From assembly GCA_964057225.1 (NCBI GenBank), contig OZ059898.1:9610001-9674000 (forward strand): a stretch of DNA of 64,000 nt. Direction: 5' to 3'. Within the stretch, counting starts at the first letter, position 1, and each line of letters opens with the position of its first letter. This DNA comes from Auanema rhodensis (Eukaryota > Nematoda > Chromadorea > Rhabditida > Rhabditidae). The notes under the pieces are model-generated. The model was not told the origin of the DNA. It saw only the letters and a program-made list of their open reading frames with translations, and ran no database searches. The position numbers were made by a program, and so were the translations under genes. Positions 12,898 to 21,163 of the stretch are shown in pieces.

Positions 12898-13922
12898 ACT
12901 TCACTTTTATAAAAAAATATCATTTATATTTTATAAAGACTGTTTTAGTTCAACAGTCTTACCCGCTTTCACAGTTTTATTTTACTTTTGTTGGAATTTC
13001 AAGTGTTATAATCAAATTAGTAAACAAGAAGTGTTTCTCTTTGATTTTTTTTCTTTGTTTAATCTTAATCATGGAAACTTTTAATAAAAACTGTTATCAT
13101 ATTTTAGCCGACATTCAGTTAATAGTAGAGAGAGCTAAACTTTAATTTTTTTCTTCAACTTACAATTGTCTTCAAATTGTTCAACAGTTTTACTCGCTTT
13201 GACAGTTTTACTTTACTTTTGTTGGAATTTTAAGTGTTATAATCAAATTAGTAAACAAGAAGTGTTTCTCTTTGATTTTTTTTTCTTTGTTTAATCTTAA
13301 TCATGGAAACTTTTAAAAAAAAACTGTCACCATATTTCAGCCGATAATCAGTTAATAGTAGAGATAGCTGAACTTTAATTCTTTTCTAAAACTTACAATT
13401 CTCTTCAAATCGTTCAACTGTTTTTGTCGCTTTCTCAATTTTATTCAACTGTTTTTGGAATTTCAAGTATTATAATCAAATAAGTAAACAAAAAGTGTTT
13501 CTCTTTAATTCTTTTTTTTGTTTAATCTTAATCATGGAAACTTTCAATAAAAACTGTTACCTTATTTTAGCCGATAATCAGTTAATAGTAGAGATGGCTG
13601 AACTTTAATTCTTTTCTAAAACTTACAATTCTCTTCAAATCGTTCAACTGTTTTTGTCGCTTTCACAATTTTATTCAACTGTTTTTGGAATTTCAAGTAT
13701 TATAATCAAATAAGTAAACAAAAAGTGTTTCTCTTTAATTCTTTTTTTTGTTTAATCCTAATCATGGAAACTTTTTATGAAAATTGTTACCATATTTTAG
13801 CCGACAATCAGTTAATAGTAGAGAGAACTAATTTTTAATTATTTTCTAAAACTTACAATTCTCTTCAAATCAGTAGAACTTGGCTTTTCATAATTTTTCG
13901 GAAACAATCTAACATTTTCGAA

Positions 13923-13993
13923 GCATCGGTGGTTCAGTGGTAGAATGCTCGCCTGCCACGCGGGCGACCCGGGTTCGATTCCCGGCCGATGCA
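13923..13993 (+). tRNA. tRNA-Gly(GCC), intact; nearest the element on the left
   Basis: Consensus sequence. It lies 726 bp from the retroelement junction, against 728 bp for its mirror partner at 22020. Its upstream flank has the cttggctttt form shared with 8159, 23116, 25529 and 28355. Confidence 0.95.
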
Positions 13994-14719
13994 ACTTCAC
14001 TTTTATAAAAAAATATCATTTATATTTCATAAAGACTGTTTTAGTTCAACAGTCTTACCCGCTTTCACAGTTTTATTTTACTTTTGTTGGAATTTCAAGT
14101 GTTGTAATCAAATTAGTAAACAAGAAGTGTTTCTCTTTGATTTTTTTTCTTTGTTTAATCTTAATCATGGAAACTTTTAATAAAAACTGTTATCATATTT
14201 TAGCCGACATTCAGTTAATAGTAGAGAGAGCTGAACTTTAATTCTTTTCTAAAACTTACAATTCTCTTCAAATCGTTCAACTGTTTTTGTCGCTTTCTCA
14301 ATTTTATTTTACTGTTTTTGGAATTTCAAGTATTATAATCAAATAAGTAAACAAAAAGTGTTTCTCTTTAATTCTTTTTTTTGTTTAATCTTAATCATGG
14401 AAACTTTCAATAAAAACTGTTACCTTATTTTAGCCGATAATCAGTTAATAGTAGAGATAGCTGAACTTTAATTCTTTTCTAAAACTTACAATTCTCTTCA
14501 AATCGTTCAACTGTTTTTGTCGCTTTCTCAATTTTATTCAACTGTTTTTGGAATTTCAAGTATTATAATCAAATAAGTAAACAAAAAGTGTTTCTCTTTA
14601 ATTCTTTTTTTTGTTTAATCCTAATCATGGAAACTTTTTATAAAAATTGTTACCATATTTTAGCCGACAATCAGTTAATAGTAGAGAGAACTAATTTTTA
14701 ATTATTTTCTAAAACTTAC

Positions 14720-15135
14720 GTTCCATTTAGATTCCCAATGGTTCCAAGTTGAGATATCCAAACAGACTATGAGACGATGAGTATGATTTTAAATATAAGT
14801 GTGTAATGTAAGGTGAAATAAGAAACAAAAGATGAAATGTATAAAGGTTTATTGTTCGCATTATAATATAATTATACAAAGATTAAAGCTAGAGTTAAGA
14901 AAGAGAATATAAAGAAGATAAAGAGAAAGTAAGATAATGAGATAATGAGATGCCTGAGTCTTGAGGACTCAGGTTTATATATCCATACAACTCCTACTCA
15001 GTTTACACAAATTGTTACAAAGTTTATAAAAAGTGCATCTAGAATATTCTCAGAATTGCTTAAAAACTATCTGCATTAGTTTAATAATAGCAGCTGCCAT
15101 GGTCAGCTGCTTTCCTTTGAGATATGTATGTAACA
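14720..15135 (-). repeat. LTR, inverted copy (approximate ends)
   Basis: Reverse complement of 20876-21291. It carries the same reversed polyadenylation signal (TTTATT at 14848-14853) and reversed TATA box (14974-14981). Transcription from it would run leftward out of the element into satellite block B. Confidence 0.75.
14974..14981 (-). promoter_or_regulatory. TATA box of the inverted LTR
   Basis: TATATAAA on the minus strand, mirror of 21030-21037, followed in the transcribed direction by the CCTGAGTC/GACTCAGG inverted repeat. If active it would direct transcripts into block B. Confidence 0.5.
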
Positions 15136-15316
15136 TGCCCCAACGGATACAAGTCAGCTGACCTCAGCTGTTATATGCAAATAATAAGAGAGAAAAATAA
15201 AAAAAAATAAAATGGCATGAGATAAAGCAAATTTTTTTTTTTCAACAAACTATTGATAAAGAGAAAAATTTTAAGAGATAGAATTTTATAAATGATTTAA
15301 ACCTTTCCTTTCTTCT
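15136..15316 (-). other. Noncoding 3' region of the inverted arm
   Basis: Mirror of 20694-20875 with its T tract, octamer-like motif and two CAGCTG hexamers. It contains no reading frame of note. Confidence 0.6.
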
Positions 15317-15961
15317 TTAATCCGCCAGTTGGTCAATTTCCTGGATCATTTCCGTCATTGATGCTAGTCCAAGCAGCTCCATTGTTCTGATGGTTTGGCT
15401 AACTGCTTTTGCCTTACTTTTTGATGCGGACGTGTTGGTAGTCCTTTTTGTCAGTAGTTTTTCGATTACTACTGATAGGTCTTGCCCTATCTCTATCCAC
15501 GATGCTTCTTCTTCGGTTCCGCTATTTCCTACAGCTTGTTGTGTCATCTGTGTTGTCCACGTCGGCATTGCTTTGTAGATGTCAGCTGTGGTCTGCGTTC
15601 TGGCGGGTTGTCCCAGCATTATGTGTCGGATTCTGTTCTCTTTCTGGCTGAGAGAACATCCTTCTGTCCATTTGTTTTGATGCTGGCGAAGCTCCTTCAG
15701 ATCGTTTTCCTTATAGTTTTTGGTTTTCTCCTCCAATAGTTCCATCATAAATAGGATGTGCTGTGTCTTCTTTTCCAATTTGCTCGTTTGGAGGCTTATT
15801 ATTGGTCCTAAGTTGGGCTTCATGCAGTTGATAGGTAGAAGACCTTCACGAAGGTTTTCTACCTCTATCCATTCTTGTTCAATAGTGGTCGCTAGAGGGA
15901 CCAGTGGTGTTGGAGTTGCGAGGAATGTAGAGAGTGTGACGTTGGCGAGAGAGGAGGTCAT
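15317..15961 (-). CDS. Unknown retroelement ORF (214 aa), inverted duplicate
   Basis: Encodes the same protein, with no residue changes, as the ORF at 20049-20693, so both copies are still open. The start is taken as the ATG whose complement lies at 15959-15961. The frame extends upstream only through a TTG, an unlikely start in a eukaryote. A reversed TATA box lies at 16010-16017, about 50 bp ahead of the start. See the forward copy for a description of the protein. Confidence 0.6.
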   Translation of the reverse strand: MTSSLANVTLSTFLATPTPLVPLATTIEQEWIEVENLREGLLPINCMKPNLGPIISLQTSKLEKKTQHILFMMELLEEKTKNYKENDLKELRQHQNKWTEGCSLSQKENRIRHIMLGQPARTQTTADIYKAMPTWTTQMTQQAVGNSGTEEEASWIEIGQDLSVVIEKLLTKRTTNTSASKSKAKAVSQTIRTMELLGLASMTEMIQEIDQLAD

Positions 15962-16164
15962 TTTGAGTAAGAAAAGTGTTATTGAATTTTTCTCTATCAA
16001 AATTTTCTCTTTATATAGTTTGTTTTTCAGTGATTGTTACAATTTGTTAAAATTAAAGGATAGAAATTAGAATTTCGGTGGTTTTTGATCTATGTCTTAT
16101 GTTTAATGTACTATACGAAAGAAAGAAAAATTATTTTTACAATTCTACGATTTTTGTTAGTTAA
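15962..16164 (-). other. Intergenic spacer, inverted copy, with TATA box at 16010-16017
   Basis: Mirror of 19846-20048. It holds the A/C difference at 16002 and no coding capacity. The TATATAAA element is kept. Confidence 0.5.
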
Positions 16165-16775
16165 TTAAAAATTTCGTACTTGTTCTCCTTTGTTTTGCGT
16201 TGGAGATTTATTCTGCTGCTTTTTGCTTTGATCCGCTTTTCCATGTAGTTCCAATTCTCCATTACTTCTGATTTCTTCGTCTTGTGTTTTTCTTTTGGGT
16301 TGTAGTTTAACATGATACGGGCGTGAGTTTTCATTTCCTATTCCTAGTGCTGCGGCAAGTGTAGTGTTCCAATTTTTGATTGCTGGTGAGTTTTTGTTTC
16401 TGTCCTCAAATAGCTCCTTTCTGTTTTCATTCTTGAATTGATCTCGTAGCTTTTCGTATGTTTTTGTGTTATTATCTTCTATATCGTTTTGATTAGGACC
16501 TTCTTCTTGAGAGAAAGGTGTCAGCTGTCTGAGGTCCTCTTGAATTCTGTCGATTGTTGTTGATTCATCTTCTAATTGTATATTAGAATTTGTTATTCTT
16601 CTTGCTGTAGCAAGGTCGTCAGGTGTTTCTGAATTTTGTTCAATTTCTTCTTCGTTTACTCCTCTGTTATTCCCTGTGATAGGTAACAGTTGCGCGAGAG
16701 TATCTGGACTGCCTGTTGGGTAACAGTTGTTGTTATTTTCCGTATTATTGGTTTGTTCCCATTCATCCAGATTAT
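16165..16775 (-). pseudogene. Inverted fragment of the Pol C-terminal tail
   Basis: Reverse complement of 19235-19845, encoding about the last 203 residues of the Pol frame and its stop codon, without any catalytic domain. It ends abruptly at 16775 against the filler. One base differs from the forward copy (partner of 19543), changing an Ala codon to a Thr codon. Confidence 0.8.
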
Positions 16776-16812
16776 CGTACTGCGGTATCGTACTGCGTTT
16801 TGAAAAGTATGG
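16776..16812. other. 37-bp templated filler at the palindrome junction
   Basis: Positions 16784-16812 are an exact 29-bp reverse complement of 16968-16996 in the adjacent pol gene. The preceding bases repeat tatcgtactgcg (16773-16784 and again at 16786-16797). Real pol sequence resumes at 16813. This is the signature of serial short-range template switching during replication or repair, and it makes a simple assembly collapse less likely. Confidence 0.85.
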
Positions 16813-19800
16813 TTCCTAGCTGGAGCAAGGATCTTCAGCAACTTTGATTTAGTATCTGGATTTTTCCAAATACCTCTTAAGAAAGAAGATCGTCATCTTA
16901 CAGCTTTCACAACAACAAGTGGAACTTATCAATATTGTCGAATGCCGATGGGATTATGTGGATCACCCCATACTTTTCAAAACGCAGTACGATACCTGCA
17001 ATCAATGGTTAAATGCAAGCTATTCGTATATCTAGATGATTTACTGTTAATCTCTGAATCTACGACAGCACATTTAAAAGATATTGAAGAAGTTTTGGAA
17101 GCAGTAACTCAAATAGGATTCAAAATAAAACTGAAGAAATGCGCATTCGCAAGAAAGGAAGTAAAATTTCTAGGATACATAGTTGGACAAGAAGGAATTA
17201 AACCGGACCCACATAAAATTAAGGCAATACAAGATTATCCCCAACCAAAATCAACAACAGGAGTAAGAGCTTTCATGGGAGTAGTAAACTACTTCAGAAG
17301 GTTCATAAAGAACGCTGCAGGAATAGCAACACCACTCTACAACCTCACTCGGAAAGACACTCCGTTCAAATGGACAGAAGAAGAAGAAATTGCTTTTAAT
17401 ACTTTGAAGAAAACATTGACTCAAGCACCTGTGTTACAAGCACCAATCCCGAAACGACCATATGTTATTGAAAGTGATGGAAGTATGATAGCAGTTGGCG
17501 CTGTACTACTTCAAGCGAAAGACGATCAAGAACCATTACATCCAATAGCTTTTGCTAGTCGGAAACTCAACAAAGCTGAAAGGAATTATCCACCAATAGA
17601 AGTAGAAGCATTAGCTCTTACATTCGCCGTCAAACAATTTCGCACCTACATACTAGGAACAGCAACCAAAATTATCACGGACCATAGACCACTCACTAGT
17701 TTAATGACTAGAAAGGATTTAATAGGTCGTTTAGCAAAATTTCAAATTGTTTTACAAGAATACGATATTGAAATTATCTACAGACCAGGAAAATTAAACA
17801 GTGTATGTGACGCATTATCACGATATTTTGAAGATGAAATCAACGAAGCAAAACCACCAGCAAAGAAGAAAAACGAAAGAAAAACGACGGAAGATACTAT
17901 TCATCAGATAAACACCTTCACGATAGCAGATATTCGATCAGTTCAGAATCAATCAAATTGGATAAAAGAAACTATGGATGAAATAAAGAATAATACAGCT
18001 GGACGACAACTGACGGACAGATATATTGTGTACAACGATGTACTATACTCAAAACCAAAAAGAAGCCTACAAGTACCACGAACAATTTTACCACGAGAAG
18101 AGCACATAATTAATCCAATTATGAAGAAATTTCATGAAGATCCGACACTCGGAGCTCATCTAGGAATAAACAAAACAATGGACTCAATATCAAGACGATT
18201 TACATGGACTGGAATGCAAGAAGACATTACAAACTACATCAACAGATGTCTTGCTTGTGCGAAAAGAAAGAACAACCCTCACGAAGCAACGGTGGAACCA
18301 ATGAAAAATTTTCCAACATCAACAAAACCATGGCAAAGAGTACACATGGATATACTCGGACCATTACCTAGGACAGAACAAGAAAACAGATATGTTCTTT
18401 CAATTCAAGATTCTTTTTCAAAATGGATAATCGCAATTCCGCTAATCAGACAAACATCAGAAGAAATTATATCAGCTATCGAAAAATATCTCTTCTATGT
18501 TTTTGGACCACCTGTTACTATCATCACAGACAATGGATCTAATTTTATTTCAAACGATTTCACTACTATGTGCAGTAATTTTGGAACTACACACCACACT
18601 ACTATGCCGTATTACAAAAACGCTAACGGACAAGTAGAAAGATTGCATCGGACGATCGAAGAAGCATTAACAGCCTACGTTAATGACGAACAAAACGATT
18701 GGGATAAGATACTTCCGAAGATTATTTTTACACTCAACAGATTACCAAACGCCACCACTAAAACATCACCATACGAATGTTTGTTTGGACAAGTAGCACG
18801 TCTACCCATTGACAAAAACTTGGAAACACCGGAAGAACAAAATATCACGGATCAGCTCAAAAACTTAAGAGATATTCAAGAAAAAGTCAAGGAAAAGATT
18901 GCCACCAACGAAGAAAGAATGAAGCAGAAATACGATCAAGCACATAGGACAAAAGAAAGAATATTGGATATAGGAGATCGAGTATTTGTACAAAGAGCGA
19001 ACCCAAGCAACAAATTACAAATACGAAGAGATGGACCTTACCGGATAGTGACAATTGAAGGAAACAACATCAGCATAACGGACCAAGATGGAAATATTAT
19101 AAAAGCTCACAAAAATAACATACGTTATTTTCCACCAGACGATAATCTTATATCAACAAGAAATAATGAAGAAGAGGAAGAAGAAGACCAAGACATAGCA
19201 AACGAAGAAGAAGAAGAAGAAGAAGCAAGTTGGAATAATCTGGATGAATGGGAACAAACCAATAATACGGAAAATAACAACAACTGTTACCCAACAGGCA
19301 GTCCAGATACTCTCGCGCAACTGTTACCTATCACAGGGAATAACAGAGGAGTAAACGAAGAAGAAATTGAACAAAATTCAGAAACACCTGACGACCTTGC
19401 TACAGCAAGAAGAATAACAAATTCTAATATACAATTAGAAGATGAATCAACAACAATCGACAGAATTCAAGAGGACCTCAGACAGCTGACACCTTTCTCT
19501 CAAGAAGAAGGTCCTAATCAAAACGATATAGAAGATAATAACGCAAAAACATACGAAAAGCTACGAGATCAATTCAAGAATGAAAACAGAAAGGAGCTAT
19601 TTGAGGACAGAAACAAAAACTCACCAGCAATCAAAAATTGGAACACTACACTTGCCGCAGCACTAGGAATAGGAAATGAAAACTCACGCCCGTATCATGT
19701 TAAACTACAACCCAAAAGAAAAACACAAGACGAAGAAATCAGAAGTAATGGAGAATTGGAACTACATGGAAAAGCGGATCAAAGCAAAAAGCAGCAGAAT

Positions 19801-19845
19801 AAATCTCCAACGCAAAACAAAGGAGAACAAGTACGAAATTTTTAA
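16813..19845 (+). CDS. pol: Ty3/gypsy Pol, 5'-truncated (partial RT, RNase H, integrase)
   Basis: Open from 16804, with retroelement sequence from 16813; residue numbers here count from the internal ATG at 16942. Before that ATG the frame reads LAGARIFSNFDLVSGFFQIP, with the first RT catalytic Asp at 16846. YLDD is at 30-33. RNase H follows with D179, E220/E222 and D247. The integrase zinc finger has H398, H406, C436 and C439, and the core has D470, D530 and E566 (D,D35E spacing). A GPY/F module has GPY at 698-700. After about 740 comes an acidic run (743-761) and a polar tail of some 205 residues with no recognised domain. Gag, protease and the RT fingers are missing, removed at the filler junction. 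No internal stops are seen, so truncation was recent. Family assignment to Ty3/gypsy is firm; the subclade is not resolved. Confidence 0.92.
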   Translation, partial: FLAGARIFSNFDLVSGFFQIPLKKEDRHLTAFTTTSGTYQYCRMPMGLCGSPHTFQNAVRYLQSMVKCKLFVYLDDLLLISESTTAHLKDIEEVLEAVTQIGFKIKLKKCAFARKEVKFLGYIVGQEGIKPDPHKIKAIQDYPQPKSTTGVRAFMGVVNYFRRFIKNAAGIATPLYNLTRKDTPFKWTEEEEIAFNTLKKTLTQAPVLQAPIPKRPYVIESDGSMIAVGAVLLQAKDDQEPLHPIAFASRKLNKAERNYPPIEVEALALTFAVKQFRTYILGTATKIITDHRPLTSLMTRKDLIGRLAKFQIVLQEYDIEIIYRPGKLNSVCDALSRYFEDEINEAKPPAKKKNERKTTEDTIHQINTFTIADIRSVQNQSNWIKETMDEIKNNTAGRQLTDRYIVYNDVLYSKPKRSLQVPRTILPREEHIINPIMKKFHEDPTLGAHLGINKTMDSISRRFTWTGMQEDITNYINRCLACAKRKNNPHEATVEPMKNFPTSTKPWQRVHMDILGPLPRTEQENRYVLSIQDSFSKWIIAIPLIRQTSEEIISAIEKYLFYVFGPPVTIITDNGSNFISNDFTTMCSNFGTTHHTTMPYYKNANGQVERLHRTIEEALTAYVNDEQNDWDKILPKIIFTLNRLPNATTKTSPYECLFGQVARLPIDKNLETPEEQNITDQLKNLRDIQEKVKEKIATNEERMKQKYDQAHRTKERILDIGDRVFVQRANPSNKLQIRRDGPYRIVTIEGNNISITDQDGNIIKAHKNNIRYFPPDDNLISTRNNEEEEEEDQDIANEEEEEEEASWNNLDEWEQTNNTENNNNCYPTGSPDTLAQLLPITGNNRGVNEEEIEQNSETPDDLATARRITNSNIQLEDESTTIDRIQEDLRQLTPFSQEEGPNQNDIEDNNAKTYEKLRDQFKNENRKELFEDRNKNSPAIKNWNTTLAAALGIGNENSRPYHVKLQPKRKTQDEEIRSNGELELHGKADQSKKQQNKSPTQNKGEQVRNF

Positions 19846-20048
19846 TTAACTAACAAAAATCGTAGAATTGTAAAAATAATTTTTCTTTCTTTCGTATAGT
19901 ACATTAAACATAAGACATAGATCAAAAACCACCGAAATTCTAATTTCTATCCTTTAATTTTAACAAATTGTAACAATCACTGAAAAACAAACTATATAAA
20001 GAGAAAAGTTTGATAGAGAAAAATTCAATAACACTTTTCTTACTCAAA
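19846..20048 (+). other. Spacer between pol and the unknown ORF
   Basis: AT-rich noncoding stretch containing TATATAAA at 19993-20000. No splice acceptor can be claimed with confidence from sequence alone. Confidence 0.5.
19993..20000 (+). promoter_or_regulatory. Possible internal TATA box for the unknown ORF
   Basis: TATATAAA lies 49 bp before the ATG at 20049. A start site 25-30 bp downstream (about 20023-20030) would make that ATG the first in the transcript. Given the AT-rich context it could be chance. Present in both arms. Confidence 0.35.
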
Positions 20049-20693
20049 ATGACCTCCTCTCTCGCCAACGTCACACTCTCTACATTCCTCGCAACTCCAA
20101 CACCACTGGTCCCTCTAGCGACCACTATTGAACAAGAATGGATAGAGGTAGAAAACCTTCGTGAAGGTCTTCTACCTATCAACTGCATGAAGCCCAACTT
20201 AGGACCAATAATAAGCCTCCAAACGAGCAAATTGGAAAAGAAGACACAGCACATCCTATTTATGATGGAACTATTGGAGGAGAAAACCAAAAACTATAAG
20301 GAAAACGATCTGAAGGAGCTTCGCCAGCATCAAAACAAATGGACAGAAGGATGTTCTCTCAGCCAGAAAGAGAACAGAATCCGACACATAATGCTGGGAC
20401 AACCCGCCAGAACGCAGACCACAGCTGACATCTACAAAGCAATGCCGACGTGGACAACACAGATGACACAACAAGCTGTAGGAAATAGCGGAACCGAAGA
20501 AGAAGCATCGTGGATAGAGATAGGGCAAGACCTATCAGTAGTAATCGAAAAACTACTGACAAAAAGGACTACCAACACGTCCGCATCAAAAAGTAAGGCA
20601 AAAGCAGTTAGCCAAACCATCAGAACAATGGAGCTGCTTGGACTAGCATCAATGACGGAAATGATCCAGGAAATTGACCAACTGGCGGATTAA
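20049..20693 (+). CDS. Unknown retroelement ORF downstream of pol (214 aa)
   Basis: I do not recognise this protein. The start is the ATG at 20049, with A at -3 (tcaaaATG). The frame also opens upstream but only from a TTG. The product is hydrophilic, with no signal peptide, membrane segment, cysteine array or furin-type site, so it does not look like the Env of insect errantiviruses. Residues about 50-110 are rich in Lys, Glu, Leu and Gln and could form a coiled coil. The last third has a Ser/Thr/Lys-rich stretch and then a short amphipathic Leu/Met/Ile-rich end. It sits where env would be expected, between pol and the 3' LTR. It could be a displaced Gag-like or accessory protein. Both arms keep it intact and identical. 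Confidence 0.65.
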   Translation: MTSSLANVTLSTFLATPTPLVPLATTIEQEWIEVENLREGLLPINCMKPNLGPIISLQTSKLEKKTQHILFMMELLEEKTKNYKENDLKELRQHQNKWTEGCSLSQKENRIRHIMLGQPARTQTTADIYKAMPTWTTQMTQQAVGNSGTEEEASWIEIGQDLSVVIEKLLTKRTTNTSASKSKAKAVSQTIRTMELLGLASMTEMIQEIDQLAD

Positions 20694-20875
20694 AGAAGAA
20701 AGGAAAGGTTTAAATCATTTATAAAATTCTATCTCTTAAAATTTTTCTCTTTATCAATAGTTTGTTGAAAAAAAAAAAATTTGCTTTATCTCATGCCATT
20801 TTATTTTTTTTTATTTTTCTCTCTTATTATTTGCATATAACAGCTGAGGTCAGCTGACTTGTATCCGTTGGGGCA
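20694..20875 (+). other. Noncoding region between the unknown ORF and the LTR
   Basis: Begins with a purine run (aaagaagaaaggaaagg) directly after the stop codon, a possible polypurine tract, although the assumed LTR start lies further on. It also contains a 12-A tract near 20768, the octamer ATTTGCAT at 20829-20836 and CAGCTG at 20841 and 20851. Confidence 0.5.
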
Positions 20876-21029
20876 TGTTACATACATATCTCAAAGGAAA
20901 GCAGCTGACCATGGCAGCTGCTATTATTAAACTAATGCAGATAGTTTTTAAGCAATTCTGAGAATATTCTAGATGCACTTTTTATAAACTTTGTAACAAT
21001 TTGTGTAAACTGAGTAGGAGTTGTATGGA

Positions 21030-21037
21030 TATATAAA
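21030..21037 (+). promoter_or_regulatory. LTR TATA box
   Basis: TATATAAA, followed at once by the inverted repeat CCTGAGTC (21038-21045), loop CTCAA, GACTCAGG (21051-21058). The start of transcription would be expected within or just after this hairpin. Confidence 0.6.
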
Positions 21038-21157
21038 CCTGAGTCCTCAAGACTCAGGCATCTCATTATCTCATTATCTTACTTTCTCTTTATCTTCTTT
21101 ATATTCTCTTTCTTAACTCTAGCTTTAATCTTTGTATAATTATATTATAATGCGAAC

Positions 21158-21163
21158 AATAAA
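21158..21163 (+). promoter_or_regulatory. LTR polyadenylation signal AATAAA
   Basis: AATAAA about 120 bp after the TATA box, which places a short R region between the presumed cap site and cleavage near 21180. Confidence 0.6.

Larger units (their letters stand above)
6151..14719 (-). repeat. Satellite array block B, inverted sense
   Basis: The same 230-bp monomer family, reading on the minus strand, with six tRNA-Gly cassettes whose genes therefore lie on plus. The subtypes show a preferred order. For example, reading outward from the tRNA at 13923 towards the one at 12827 gives a-b-c-d, the same order found between 22020 and 23116 on the other side of the retroelement. The part at 6151-7595 is an inverted relative of 34656 to about 36100. 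Confidence 0.95.
14432..16775 (-). repeat. Left arm of the palindrome (about 2344 bp)
   Basis: Inverted copy of 19235-21579. It includes 288 bp of satellite (14432-14719), a whole LTR, the 214-aa ORF and the last third of the Pol C-terminal tail. By eye I find only three differences within the element part: A at 16002 opposite G at 20008, one substitution matching 19543, and an 11- versus 12-base homopolymer near 15232. Outside 14432 the two sides carry different monomer subtypes. Confidence 0.93.

Noticed and set aside
15390-16070. Antisense frames opposite the 214-aa ORF (62, 67, 85 and 116 aa), also at 19940-20620
   Set aside because: Shadows of the real ORF on the other strand; no family features.
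16656-16841. 61-aa minus-strand frame across the palindrome junction
   Set aside because: It spans the scrambled filler and joins unrelated pieces in a non-native frame.
20010-20048. N-terminal extension of the unknown ORF to 227 aa
   Set aside because: It would begin at TTG. The first ATG is at 20049 with a good context, so the shorter form was used.
20049-20693. Env glycoprotein
   Set aside because: No signal peptide, cleavage site, cysteine pattern or membrane anchor, and about half the usual length.
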